In this document: positions 1 to 8,463 of the stretch, piece by piece | How the letters are laid out: each line of letters opens with the position of its first letter | Position numbering within the stretch: position 1 is the stretch's first letter | Source: Kytococcus schroeteri | GTDB taxonomy: Bacteria; Actinomycetota; Actinomycetes; Actinomycetales; Dermatophilaceae | Assembly: GCF_042433515.1 (NCBI RefSeq) | Contig: NZ_JBHLVH010000006.1 | Location: forward strand, 1-64,000 | Reading direction: 5' to 3' | DNA length: 64,000 nt | The notes under the pieces: generated by a model | What the model saw: only the letters and a program-made list of their open reading frames with translations | What the model was told of the DNA's origin: nothing | Database searches by the model: none | Made by a program: the position numbers and the translations under genes

Positions 1-834
1 CTACCGACTCCGCATGCTCCTCATCGGCGGAGGACTCACCCCATGACCCACGCTCAACTCCGAAGAGCCGGGAATCCCCACGCACACCTCAGCCCGCGCA
101 GACGCCTCCACCGTGCCCTCCTCAGCGATCTCGAAGCGGCTCCACAGCGCAGGGTCCTCCCGGGGGTGCAGACCCACACGGACCGCCCTGCCGGAATCGG
201 CCAGGGCACCGGCCACCCCCATCAACAACTCGGCCCCGGGGGCCGCCTCACCGGTCTCGTCGGGGTGGGTGACCGAGGTGGCGACGACAACGCTGCCGGG
301 TTCCGACCTGTGAGCAGGAAGGTCGTCCAGCGCCGGGTTGCCGACGACCGCGACGTGGGAACGGGGAACCCCGAAATGGGCAGCAAAGACGCCGGCCTCA
401 TCCCCGGAACCTGCGGTCATGGCGACAAGGCGCGGACGCAGCTCGGCAGCTCCCGGTGCCTCCTCCGGAGTCAGGTAGGCGAGCGATGCAGCCACGACGG
501 GGACATCGGACAGAGCACGGGCAACCCGTACAGGCCATTCCAAGGCCGAGTTGACCACCAACACGTCAGCACCCCAAGCAGCTGCCTCCGCGACAGTGAC
601 CACAGGGGTGGCGTCATCTTCCTCGAGGTGGCTGCGGTCCGGGACGACCATCGCGATCGTCCGACCGGCAACGGACGCCTCATCCAGAAGGTGCTCGATG
701 TGGTAGGTCCCCCAGGGTTCAGAGGTGGCCACCAGGACGCGGACCGGGCGAGCGGCAGCCGCTGCGGCAACAGGCTGGATGGCGGCCCCGAGAGCGGCGC
801 CACCGGTTGCGAGGAGGAAGTGTCGTCGGTGCAT
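1..834 (-). CDS. Tat-exported GT-B-like protein, 3' end possibly frameshifted
   Basis: The 277-aa protein begins with a twin-arginine-type signal (RRHFLLATGG, then an Ala-rich stretch), so export through Tat is inferred. The mature part looks like the second half of a GT-B sugar-epimerase/glycosyltransferase fold: a GNPALDDL segment, a VATSVTHPDE strand-loop and VRVGLHPREDP. I chose the ATG at 834 because the -10-like TACGTT (complement of 841-846) lies 6 nt upstream, matching the leaderless pattern common in this window; an upstream start at 948 is possible. The last 20 or so residues turn low-complexity after GIPGSSELSV, and another frame stays open to the window edge, so a frameshift near position 50 or a truncated gene is possible. 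No enzymatic role can be assigned. Confidence 0.6.
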   Translation of the reverse strand: MHRRHFLLATGGAALGAAIQPVAAAAAARPVRVLVATSEPWGTYHIEHLLDEASVAGRTIAMVVPDRSHLEEDDATPVVTVAEAAAWGADVLVVNSALEWPVRVARALSDVPVVAASLAYLTPEEAPGAAELRPRLVAMTAGSGDEAGVFAAHFGVPRSHVAVVGNPALDDLPAHRSEPGSVVVATSVTHPDETGEAAPGAELLMGVAGALADSGRAVRVGLHPREDPALWSRFEIAEEGTVEASARAEVCVGIPGSSELSVGHGVSPPPMRSMRSR

Positions 835-959
835 GCCGGCAACGTACGGAGCCAGCGTGAACACCCGGTTGCCCACGGACGAACCTCCGATGCGCTCGCC
901 CCCCCCGATCACTCGTCCGCTTTGCCGCACCCACCACGACGCACGCATGGCCCGCCCCC

Positions 960-971
960 TACCCTGCCCCC
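960..971 (+). promoter_or_regulatory. -10 box of leaderless GRAM-like gene, copy 1
   Basis: TACCCT at 960-965 is followed by six bases and then the ATG at 972. The spacing places the transcription start at the start codon. No Shine-Dalgarno sequence is visible. Copy 2 of the gene has TACCAT at 8450-8455, eight bases from its ATG. Confidence 0.5.
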
Positions 972-1307
972 ATGGAGACCCTCACCAAGACCGCCAACTC
1001 CCTGCTCCGCGGCACCGAGGACGTCGCCCTGTCCCCCATCAAGGGCATCTGGGTGGGCGGCAAGATCACTGCCGACGCCTCCGGTGTCTCGTTCGCCCCC
1101 AACGGCGTGAACAAGGCGATCCACCCGGTCGACACCACCTGGCACCTGGACTACGACCAGATCCGCGCCGTGCGCGTGCGGTTCGGCGTGGTCACCAAGA
1201 TCGTGGAGCTGCACGCCGACGACGTGGTGGCCTCCTTCCGCTCCTACGGCGCGCGGAAGCTGGGCCAGGAGATCGCCGCCCGCGCCGGGGTCCCGCTGGA
1301 GGGCTGA
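972..1307 (+). CDS. Small GRAM/PH-like domain protein, copy 1
   Basis: A 111-aa soluble protein without signal or membrane segment. The pattern ITADASGVSFAPN, then DYDQIRAVRVRFGVV, then VVASFRSYGARKLGQEI resembles the beta-rich core and C-terminal helix of bacterial GRAM/PH-like domains, so a binding or adaptor role is inferred. The protein is identical to that encoded at 8464-8799; the two genes differ at only two silent third positions (1070 T versus 8562 C, 1292 C versus 8784 G). It ends 20 bp from the convergent TetR gene. It forms the left arm of the direct repeat that flanks the helicase island. Confidence 0.8.
   Translation: METLTKTANSLLRGTEDVALSPIKGIWVGGKITADASGVSFAPNGVNKAIHPVDTTWHLDYDQIRAVRVRFGVVTKIVELHADDVVASFRSYGARKLGQEIAARAGVPLEG
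972..1307. repeat. Left copy of a 336-bp direct repeat
   Basis: The repeat is almost exactly the coding region plus a few upstream bases; similarity stops directly after the TGA. Two mismatches in 336 bp, both silent. The other copy starts 7,492 bp downstream in the same orientation. Confidence 0.95.
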
Positions 1308-1326
1308 GCCGGACCGCCCGGCCCGC

Positions 1327-2010
1327 CTACCCCTCGGTCGGCGCGCCCGCCGCGCCGCCCAGCCACCGCTCCAGCAGCGCCTCCCCGAGCCCGTCCGGCA
1401 CCGGCCCCCACGCACCGAACACCTGGGCACTGACCAGGCCCACCAAGCCGGCCCACCACGTCATCGCTGCGGCCACCTCGTCCGCCGAGGCGTCGACCCC
1501 CAGCTCCGCCACGGCTTCCCGCGCGAACGGCACCAGGACATCGTCCCTACCGGTGGGCACGTCGCCCAGCCCGCCGGCAGCCACCAACTCGAGTACCCGC
1601 GCCATCACGCGCGTCCCGGGCCCGCCAGTGCGATCCGGCGACGCCGCGAAGCCCGGCACCGGCGTGCCGTAGAGCAGTCCCCACTCGGCCGGGTGCGCCA
1701 CACCCCACGCCCGCACGGACCGGGCCAGGGTCCCCAACCGCGCCGCCGCGCCCGCCACCCCGGGACCGTCACCCGGCACCTCGGACAGCGCGTCGTCCAC
1801 GGCATCGGCCAGGCCGTCGAACGCGTCCACCAGCAGCCGCGTGAGCAGCTCGTCGCGGCTGTCCACGTAGCGGTACACCGCCGAGCTCACCACCCCCACC
1901 TCGCGCGCCACCTCCCGCAGCGAGAGCGCCGCCGCGCCCCGCTCACGCAGCTGGGTGCGCCCGGCGGCCAGGATCGCCGCCTCCATTTGGGCCCGGGTGC
2001 GTCTGGTCAT
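1327..2010 (-). CDS. TetR-family transcriptional regulator
   Basis: 227 aa. Residues 29-50 form a typical TetR helix-turn-helix (LSLREVAREVGV followed by SAVYRYVDSRDEL). The C-terminal ligand domain resembles the type found with oxidoreductase-controlling TetR proteins. It is transcribed divergently from the reductase at 2125, and the shared intergenic region holds two copies of AGAGCAGTGCTCT. One lies over its own likely -35 region, so it probably represses both itself and the reductase; the inducer is unknown. Its 3' end faces GRAM copy 1 with a 19-bp gap. Confidence 0.9.
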   Translation of the reverse strand: MTRRTRAQMEAAILAAGRTQLRERGAAALSLREVAREVGVVSSAVYRYVDSRDELLTRLLVDAFDGLADAVDDALSEVPGDGPGVAGAAARLGTLARSVRAWGVAHPAEWGLLYGTPVPGFAASPDRTGGPGTRVMARVLELVAAGGLGDVPTGRDDVLVPFAREAVAELGVDASADEVAAAMTWWAGLVGLVSAQVFGAWGPVPDGLGEALLERWLGGAAGAPTEG

Positions 2011-2035
2011 ACGCGCAGTCTGGCAGCCGCTTTAG

Positions 2036-2048
2036 AGAGCAGTGCTCT
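2036..2048. promoter_or_regulatory. TetR operator 1
   Basis: AGAGCAGTGCTCT is a dyad of perfect 6-bp arms around one central base (2042). It lies just upstream of the reductase -35 (TTGCGC, 2048-2053) and over the probable -35 of the tetR gene. A second identical copy follows 45 bp away. Confidence 0.75.
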
Positions 2049-2077
2049 TGCGCGCGCACCCCACCCGCCTCTACGCT
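2048..2077 (+). promoter_or_regulatory. Promoter of the reductase gene
   Basis: TTGCGC at 2048-2053 and TACGCT at 2072-2077 are separated by 18 bp. The two TetR operators bracket it, operator 2 covering the expected transcription start. Confidence 0.5.
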
Positions 2078-2080
2078 GCG

Positions 2081-2093
2081 AGAGCAGTGCTCT
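2081..2093. promoter_or_regulatory. TetR operator 2
   Basis: Second exact copy of AGAGCAGTGCTCT, centred at 2087, 45 bp from operator 1. Its position over the expected start site fits repression. Confidence 0.75.
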
Positions 2094-2124
2094 CTACCGT
2101 CCACCCACGCCCCGGAGCCCCCCC

Positions 2125-3057
2125 GTGCACGTCCTACTCACCGGTGCCGGCCAGATCGGCCAAGCCCTCGTCCCCCACCTGCTCGCCCGAGGCGACCCCG
2201 TCACCGTCCTGCGCGCCAGCGGCCCCGACCTGCCCGGCACCACCACGGTGCGCGGCGACGCGGGCGACCGCGCCCTGCTGGCACGGCTCACCGCATCGAC
2301 CCCGCCCGATGCGGTGGTGCACACGGTGCACGCGGCCTACGACCACCGCGTCTGGCGCGCCGAGCTGCCACCCCGCGAGCAGGCGGTGATGGATGTGGCC
2401 GCGGGCCTGGGCATCCCGGTGGTGTTCCCCGAGTCCGTCTACGCCTGGGGCGATGCCGCCCGCGACCTCACCGAGGGCACTCCCCTCGCGCCGACCACAC
2501 CCCTGGGCCAGGTGCGCGCCGAGCTGCTCGCCGCTCGCGCGGCGCACCCGGCGCGGACGCTCAGCATCGTGGCCGCCGACCTCATCGGCCCCACCGCCAC
2601 CACCAGCGGCTCGGTGGCCACGGCTCTGGTGGTGCGCCCGGCGGCGGCCGGCCGGCGCGTGTGGTTCCCCGGCGACCCCGACGCACCTCACGCGCTGACC
2701 CACCTGCCGGACCTGGCCCGCGCCCTGCGCCACGCCGCCGCCCACGCCGAACACCTCGCCCCCGGCGGCGATGCCGTGATCCACGCCCCCACCCCGCCCT
2801 CGCGCAGCATGGCCGCCCTGGCCGATGCGGCGGCAACGGCCACCGGCGCCGGCCGGGCCCGGGTGACGCGGCTGCCCACGTGGCCGCTGGCCGTGGCGGG
2901 CCTGGCCGACGCGACCATGCGCGAGCTGCACCGCATGCGCTACCTCTGGACGCAGCCGTCCCACCTGCGGCCCGGGACGCTCACTACAGAGGAAGGACTG
3001 GCGGCGAGCGCGTGGGAGGACGTGGTGGCGGGGGGCGGTGACGCCCGGCCGGGGTAG
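2125..3057 (+). CDS. NAD(P)-dependent epimerase/reductase-like protein
   Basis: 310 aa from a GTG preceded by GGAG seven bases upstream. The N-terminus carries the Rossmann motif GAGQIG (residues 7-12) of extended short-chain dehydrogenases/NmrA-like reductases. AVVHTVHAAYD and VVFPESVYAWG follow the usual order of the family, although the classical YxxxK is not clear, so the substrate cannot be predicted. The divergent TetR and twin operators suggest an inducible function, for example reduction of a toxic carbonyl compound. Confidence 0.8.
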   Translation: MHVLLTGAGQIGQALVPHLLARGDPVTVLRASGPDLPGTTTVRGDAGDRALLARLTASTPPDAVVHTVHAAYDHRVWRAELPPREQAVMDVAAGLGIPVVFPESVYAWGDAARDLTEGTPLAPTTPLGQVRAELLAARAAHPARTLSIVAADLIGPTATTSGSVATALVVRPAAAGRRVWFPGDPDAPHALTHLPDLARALRHAAAHAEHLAPGGDAVIHAPTPPSRSMAALADAAATATGAGRARVTRLPTWPLAVAGLADATMRELHRMRYLWTQPSHLRPGTLTTEEGLAASAWEDVVAGGGDARPG

Positions 3058-3164
3058 CCACTGATGCCTCTGCGCCTGGACGGCCGCCCCGCTTGCCACC
3101 CCACCCCGCCGGCCACGCTGGAACCCATGAGCCAGCACCCCCCAGAGCCCGCTCCGGCGGCGGC

Positions 3165-3323
3165 ATGTTCCCGTTCCCCCACCGCTCGTGGCAGACCAAG
3201 GGCGGCTCCCGCGTGGTGGTCGGCGGCTGCTGCCTGCCCATCCCGCCCGGCTTCTGCGCCCTCGTGGCCGCCGGCGGCGCGATGTCCCACCACGTCATCA
3301 CCAGCGGTACCGGCCCGGCCTGA
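3165..3323 (+). CDS. Small hypothetical protein with a GGCCLPIP motif
   Basis: A possible 52-aa protein. The segment SRVVVGGCCLPIPPGF has a hydrophobic, double-cysteine character that looks selected rather than random, followed by a short hydrophobic stretch. There is no good ribosome-binding site. An ATG at 3127 would give a Pro-rich N-terminus but in another frame, so the gene may be frameshifted. It fills most of the 343-bp gap between the reductase and the helicase. I do not recognise a family. Confidence 0.35.
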   Translation: MFPFPHRSWQTKGGSRVVVGGCCLPIPPGFCALVAAGGAMSHHVITSGTGPA

Positions 3324-3400
3324 CGCGCCACGAGGGAGGTTGTCGGCCCCGTCGCCTACGGTGGCCGGTAAGACCGCCACCGCCGTCAGGAGAACCGGGC

Positions 3401-6400
3401 ATGACCAGCCAGCACGGCGTGACCGACGCCGCCGTCATCGAGTACTTCGCACGGGTCCTGCAGCGAGGCCAACTCGATGAGGTGACCTTCGGCGACGACA
3501 GGTTCGTGGCCGTTCCCCGAGCCGACCTGCGTTTGGGCTGCCTGCCGCAGGAAAAGACCGACAAGCTGTTCTCCCGCAAGAAGACCAAGGCCCCGATCCC
3601 CGTGGTCGTCTCGCTCCTGTCGCTGCAGATCGGAGGCGGCAAGCACTCCGGCCTCGTGCTCCTGGCCGCCTCCCTCCGCCCCGACGGCACCCTCGACCCC
3701 GTGGTGGAGACGGGTAGCTCACCGTGGATCCCCGCCGAACGGCTGAACTCACCCCAGGTGACGGGCCGCGAGGTGATGCTGGGGGACCAGGAGGCCTTCT
3801 GGTCGGCCTTCCACGGGCCGTTGAGTGCCGAGGTCTCGCAGGTGGAGACCTTTGGCGATGCCGTGGACCTCGCCGATGCGTTGACCAAGGAGGTCACGGG
3901 CCTCGCGCCCCAGGAGTTCGCCACCCGCCGCTCCACCAGCCGGACGATGCTGGAGGCAGACACCTGCTACGTCATGGAGTTCGAGCGCATCAACGCCGCC
4001 CGTTCCCTGTTGGAGCTCTACGACCACATGCAGCGCACCGGGGAGCGCGGCCTGGCCTCCCGCCTCGTCCTGGGCGCCCCGGACAAGCACCACGAACGCG
4101 ACATCCACGTGGGGGACGGCCTCCTCACGCGCGCACTCGCGGCCTGCGGATCCATGAGTGACGGGTTCCCCCTCACCCCCTCGCAACGACGCGCCGTCCA
4201 CGGCTTTCTCACCGACGGCGACGGCGACGTCACAGCCGTCAGCGGACCACCCGGCACGGGCAAGACCACCATGCTGCAGGCCGTGGTGGCCTCGACCCTC
4301 ACCCAACGAGCAATCGACGGGGAGCCGCCGCCCCTCATCGTGGGCACGTCCACCAACAACCAGGCCGTCACCAACATCATCGACGCCTTCGCCTCGGTGA
4401 CCAAGGAGGAGCCCGGCCCGCTCGACCACCGGTGGCTGCCCCAGGCCCAGGACGGTGCAGCCGGTGACACCCCGATGACGTCACTGGCCGTCTACTGTCC
4501 GTCCAAGGCCAAGTGGAACGAGGCAGCCCGCAAGTACCTGGTAGAGGACGACCGCCGCGCCGGTGTCTACGCCGACCACAGCGATGAGGCGTACCTCGAG
4601 GCTGCACGCGATCGATTCGTGACCAAGGCGTTCGCGTACTTCGGCAGCGCCTCCGACGTTGCCGGGCTGCGGACGCTCCTCCACGAGGCGCTCTGCGAGG
4701 TGGACGAGACGCGCCGGCGGCTCCTGGCCACCATAGCCACCGAGGGCCCCGGCACCCGTTACGCCGACCTCTGCCAACGCGTCCTGACGAACCCGCTGCT
4801 GTCCGGCCTCGAGCACCTCACCGAGCTACCCATGTGCCGGGACCTGGAGTCCCTCGACGCGGAACTCGATCGAACCCTGCGGTACGCCGCCTTCTGGCTG
4901 GCCGTGCACTACTACGAGGCGTACTGGTTGGAGGCGGAGTTCCTGTCCTCGGACGAGCGGTGGAAGAACACCCGGCGCACCATGGACACCTACTGGTCCC
5001 AGGCACCGGCGCTCACCCCGTGCTTCGTGATGACGGCCTACCAGGTGCCCAAGTACTTCGCGCTCTATGCCAAGACGGGTGAACCGCGACCGTTCGACAT
5101 CGGGCGCATCGACCTGCTGATCGTGGACGAGGCCGGGCAGGTGGACACCCCCGTGGGCCTCCCACCCTTCGCACTGGCCAAGCGCGCCCTGGTGGTGGGT
5201 GACACCAAGCAGTTGGCACCCGTGTGGTCCCTGGACGACGTGACCGACCAAGAGGTGGCCGGCAGCACCGGCGTCTCGGCCGAGGACTGGGACCGCCTGC
5301 TGAAGCCACGTGGCCTGACCTGTTCCCAACCATCCAGCCTCATGGCAGCCGCGAGCAACGCCTCACGGTGGGTGTACGGCGAGGTCTCCGCACCGCAGCC
5401 GGGCCTGTTCCTCGCCGAGCACTTCCGGTGCCACCCACGGATCATCGGGTTGTGCAACGAGCTGCTCTACGACGGGTTGCTCAACCCACGGCGCAAGGAG
5501 GAGCAGTCGCCCTTGCACGGGGTGGCCGAGCCCTTCCAGTTCCGGGAGGTGCCTGACTCAAGCGACAAGCGGGAGGGGACGAGCCGCAAGAACGTGGCCG
5601 AGGCTGGAGCCATCGCTCGCTGGGTGGTGGACAACTTCGACGCCTTGCACGAGGTCTACATCGACCGCCAGGAGGACCCCAACAAGCGGCCCAAGCCGGA
5701 GGAGATCATCGGCGTGGTGACGCCGTTCAGCGCCCAGGCGCGCGCCGTGAGAACTGCTCTGCGCCAGGCGACACAGTCGCTGCCGGTCGGATCACACATC
5801 CCGTCCGGCCTGCCAGAGGCTCTGACCGTGGGCACGGCCCACCGGCTGCAGGGGGCCGAGCGGCCGGTGATCCTCTTCTCTGCGGTCTACGGGCAGAGCG
5901 AGGGGACGGCCAGCTTCATCGACGGCAACCCTGAGCTGCTCAACGTCGCCGTGTCCCGCGCCAAGGACCTGCTGGTCGTCTTCGGCGCCGAACGGCGGTG
6001 GAACAACGGTCCGGCCTTCAGCCTGATCTCCCAGTACGCCACGCGGACCACGCTCGACATCGGGGAAGAGCCCGAGCCCCCGGCGGAGCCGCAGCCGCTG
6101 GTTCCCACCCCGGCACCGACGCCGACCTACACCGTGGCCCAGCCTGCCGACCTGCCGATCCGCGAAAAGGTCTCTGAGCCGGTGACCACCTCCACGGGCG
6201 GCTCCACCCGGATGACCTTTGCCACCCTGCGGGAGGCCAACCCCGCGCCAGAGCCCGGTTCAACGTCCCCGACAGCACCTGGGGGCGAGGCCGAGGACCG
6301 GGGCGAGGCGCTTCCCGTGTCAGGCCTGCTCAAGCAGTGGGCGTCCTCCGGCCACCTCCTTCCGGAAGACAGCGGCCTCACAGCGGCAGCCTTCAACCTG

Positions 6401-6586
6401 CGGCTGCACACGGCGGGCATCCTCGCCGGCGAGCCGGGGGCCTGGACCGTCACGGCGGCCGGGGAGATGGTCGGTGTCACCACCGAGCCGCGGACCGGGA
6501 GAGACGGCTCGCCCTACGACGTCATCCTGTACGGACCCCAAGCCCAGGAGGGGCTGCTGCGGCTGTACCGGGCAGGACGGATCTGA
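3401..6586 (+). CDS. SF1 helicase of the Upf1/DNA2 type
   Basis: 1061 aa; AGGAGA lies seven bases before the ATG. All core SF1 motifs are visible: Walker A GPPGTGKTT (282-290), Walker B DEAG (576-579), GDTKQLAP (about 600-607), EHFRCHP (673-679), GTAHRLQGAE (811-820) and LNVAVSRAKD (847-856). About 290 residues separate motifs I and II, typical of AAA_11/AAA_12 proteins. The N-terminal 270 residues and a Pro-rich linker (about 890-940) followed by a C-terminal small domain are unassigned. It probably unwinds or translocates on nucleic acid. With the downstream AlbA_2-type gene and the flanking repeats it looks like an accessory, possibly defensive, module; no nuclease domain is evident. Confidence 0.88.
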   Translation: MTSQHGVTDAAVIEYFARVLQRGQLDEVTFGDDRFVAVPRADLRLGCLPQEKTDKLFSRKKTKAPIPVVVSLLSLQIGGGKHSGLVLLAASLRPDGTLDPVVETGSSPWIPAERLNSPQVTGREVMLGDQEAFWSAFHGPLSAEVSQVETFGDAVDLADALTKEVTGLAPQEFATRRSTSRTMLEADTCYVMEFERINAARSLLELYDHMQRTGERGLASRLVLGAPDKHHERDIHVGDGLLTRALAACGSMSDGFPLTPSQRRAVHGFLTDGDGDVTAVSGPPGTGKTTMLQAVVASTLTQRAIDGEPPPLIVGTSTNNQAVTNIIDAFASVTKEEPGPLDHRWLPQAQDGAAGDTPMTSLAVYCPSKAKWNEAARKYLVEDDRRAGVYADHSDEAYLEAARDRFVTKAFAYFGSASDVAGLRTLLHEALCEVDETRRRLLATIATEGPGTRYADLCQRVLTNPLLSGLEHLTELPMCRDLESLDAELDRTLRYAAFWLAVHYYEAYWLEAEFLSSDERWKNTRRTMDTYWSQAPALTPCFVMTAYQVPKYFALYAKTGEPRPFDIGRIDLLIVDEAGQVDTPVGLPPFALAKRALVVGDTKQLAPVWSLDDVTDQEVAGSTGVSAEDWDRLLKPRGLTCSQPSSLMAAASNASRWVYGEVSAPQPGLFLAEHFRCHPRIIGLCNELLYDGLLNPRRKEEQSPLHGVAEPFQFREVPDSSDKREGTSRKNVAEAGAIARWVVDNFDALHEVYIDRQEDPNKRPKPEEIIGVVTPFSAQARAVRTALRQATQSLPVGSHIPSGLPEALTVGTAHRLQGAERPVILFSAVYGQSEGTASFIDGNPELLNVAVSRAKDLLVVFGAERRWNNGPAFSLISQYATRTTLDIGEEPEPPAEPQPLVPTPAPTPTYTVAQPADLPIREKVSEPVTTSTGGSTRMTFATLREANPAPEPGSTSPTAPGGEAEDRGEALPVSGLLKQWASSGHLLPEDSGLTAAAFNLRLHTAGILAGEPGAWTVTAAGEMVGVTTEPRTGRDGSPYDVILYGPQAQEGLLRLYRAGRI

Positions 6587-6602
6587 CGACCGCTGGCGCA
6601 AA

Positions 6603-6616
6603 GTGCAGACCTGCAC
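6603..6616. promoter_or_regulatory. Inverted repeat between helicase and AlbA_2-like gene
   Basis: GTGCAG-AC-CTGCAC, perfect 6-bp arms, 17 bp after the helicase stop codon. Possible half of a composite operator with the repeat at 6632. Confidence 0.45.
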
Positions 6617-6631
6617 ATCCCAGCCTGGGGC

Positions 6632-6659
6632 TGCTACTTTTTGCGCAGGAAAAGTAGCA
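6632..6659. promoter_or_regulatory. A/T-rich 10-bp inverted repeat upstream of AlbA_2-like gene
   Basis: TGCTACTTTT and AAAAGTAGCA are perfect complements separated by TGCGCAGG. It lies 22 bp before the ATG at 6682 and is much richer in A/T than its surroundings. It could be an operator (possibly autoregulated) or a transcription terminator for the helicase, with a T-run in the stem. Confidence 0.55.
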
Positions 6660-6681
6660 CGCCTGAGTCGAGGTCGCTCCC

Positions 6682-8439
6682 ATGACACTTTTCAACCCCA
6701 CACCCGCCGAGAAGGCCGTGACCCAGGCGATCGCAGAGCTCCGGGCTGGGCGTCCGGCCTCGGAGAGCCGCCACCTTGATCTGAAGTCGGCCACCACCCG
6801 TCACGGCGCCCCCGTGCCCGACCCAGCGCGTGATCCTGCGCTGGTACGCCAGCTGGCCCCAGAGGTCGCCTGCATGGCCAACACACCCGGCGGAGGGGCC
6901 CTGGTCCTCGGAGTCGGGGACGACAACACCCTTGAGGGCACGACGGCCCACGCCGAGTGGCTCCGCCGCGAGATCTACACCCAGCTGCAGAGTCGAGTCA
7001 CCTGTGACGTGCGCGAGGTCTTCGTCCACGAGCACCGTCTCCTGGTGCTCCTGGTCCCGGAGGCGGTGGAACCCGTCAAAGTCAAGGGACGAATCCAGTG
7101 GCGCATCGACGACGGGTGCCACGAGGTGGACGCCAGCACATGGCGTGCGCGCATGGACCACGCGCGACGAGTGGACTGGTCCGCGCGATCGAGCCAGCTG
7201 CCCACGTCTCGTGTTCGCCCCAGCGGAATGGCAGCGGTTCGCACCTTCCTGGAGGACACGCGCGAGACCGCCGCCAGAGACCTGGCTCAGCTGCCCGACG
7301 AGGACCTCCTCCGCCGCCTCAACGCCGTGGACGTGGACGGATTCCTCACGAACGCCGCAGCCCTCCTGTTCGTGGGCTGGGGCCCGGAGCACAACATGCT
7401 CGACTACATCCGCCGGGACCACGCGGGTGGAGACAGCCGCGAGCGCCTCCACCGCACGGGCCTGTCCCTCGCGGAAGAGCTCCAGGAGGTCCTCCGCACC
7501 TGCCGCTCGTTCAATCCCCTGAGGCACACGGGTGACGGCCCCGCTGTCGGCCAGGTGCGCGAGATCCCCGAGCGGCCCCTCCGTGAGGCCATCATCAACG
7601 GTGTCGCCCATCGCGACTGGGCCATCCAGCAACCCACCACGATCGAGCACGTCGGAGCCACGCTCCAGGTGACCAGTCCGGGTGGATTCATGCCCGGCAT
7701 CACACCCGACAACGTCATCCACCAGCCGTCGACCTCCCGCAACACAGCACTCACCGAACTTCTGGCCGCCATCCGAGTGGCAGAGAGGGAGGGCATCGGC
7801 ATCGACCGCATGTACCAGGACATGCTGTCCCACGGCCACCCCGAACCCAGCCTCCAGGAGCTCGCCACGGGCGCGGTGCGCACGCGGCTTGTCGCGAACG
7901 TCAGTGACCAGGGGTGGTTGGAGTGGCTCCACCTGATGGACCAGTCATGGGCGGTCCTGGATCTCGACACCCTGATGACCCTCCGGCAACTCGTGACGCG
8001 AGGGTGGACTGATCACCTGCGACTCGCCCCCTACGTGCAACGGCCTCCAGGGGAGACGATCCCGCTGTTGCAGCGCGTCGCCGAGCTCACCATGGGCGGC
8101 GATGCCGTGACCACGATGCTGAGCAGCACCCCCGCGGGTGGGACGCCGGCAATGACGCTGAGCAAGGGGGCACTCCGCGCCTTGGCGCACGCGGACAGCC
8201 GAAGTGCCTACCCCGTCGAACGATCGACGCGCCCCACGCTGGCACTCGACTTCGCCCGGAGCCGTGGCCGGATCAGCAGCTCCGAGTTGGGCGAGATGAC
8301 CGGGATCGCCAGCCAGACTGCTGGGCGGGTCCTCCGTGACCTCGAGGAACAGGGTGAACTCCTGCCGAGCCGGGCCAACCGCCGAGGTGCGGGCTTCCAC
8401 TACCTGCCCGCTCCACCTCGCGAGGACTCCCACGCCTGA
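6682..8439 (+). CDS. AlbA_2/RecG-like ATP-binding regulator (COG2865 type)
   Basis: 585 aa. The N-terminal part (about 25-150) fits the Schlafen AlbA_2 domain: ESRHLDLKSA, then GGGALVLGVGDD. The centre matches the HATPase_c_4 region, with REAIINGVAHRDW (N306 as N-box) and SPGGF (332-336). The C-terminus (about 525-575) is a winged helix, GRISSSELGEMTG. Proteins of this class bind DNA or RNA and are often autoregulators or parts of defence islands. A GAGG lies near the start. The 95-bp gap to the helicase holds two inverted repeats, so it may be transcribed separately. Nucleotide binding is inferred from the motifs. Confidence 0.82.
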   Translation: MTLFNPTPAEKAVTQAIAELRAGRPASESRHLDLKSATTRHGAPVPDPARDPALVRQLAPEVACMANTPGGGALVLGVGDDNTLEGTTAHAEWLRREIYTQLQSRVTCDVREVFVHEHRLLVLLVPEAVEPVKVKGRIQWRIDDGCHEVDASTWRARMDHARRVDWSARSSQLPTSRVRPSGMAAVRTFLEDTRETAARDLAQLPDEDLLRRLNAVDVDGFLTNAAALLFVGWGPEHNMLDYIRRDHAGGDSRERLHRTGLSLAEELQEVLRTCRSFNPLRHTGDGPAVGQVREIPERPLREAIINGVAHRDWAIQQPTTIEHVGATLQVTSPGGFMPGITPDNVIHQPSTSRNTALTELLAAIRVAEREGIGIDRMYQDMLSHGHPEPSLQELATGAVRTRLVANVSDQGWLEWLHLMDQSWAVLDLDTLMTLRQLVTRGWTDHLRLAPYVQRPPGETIPLLQRVAELTMGGDAVTTMLSSTPAGGTPAMTLSKGALRALAHADSRSAYPVERSTRPTLALDFARSRGRISSSELGEMTGIASQTAGRVLRDLEEQGELLPSRANRRGAGFHYLPAPPREDSHA

Positions 8440-8463
8440 CTCCGCCACCTACCATGCCCCCCC

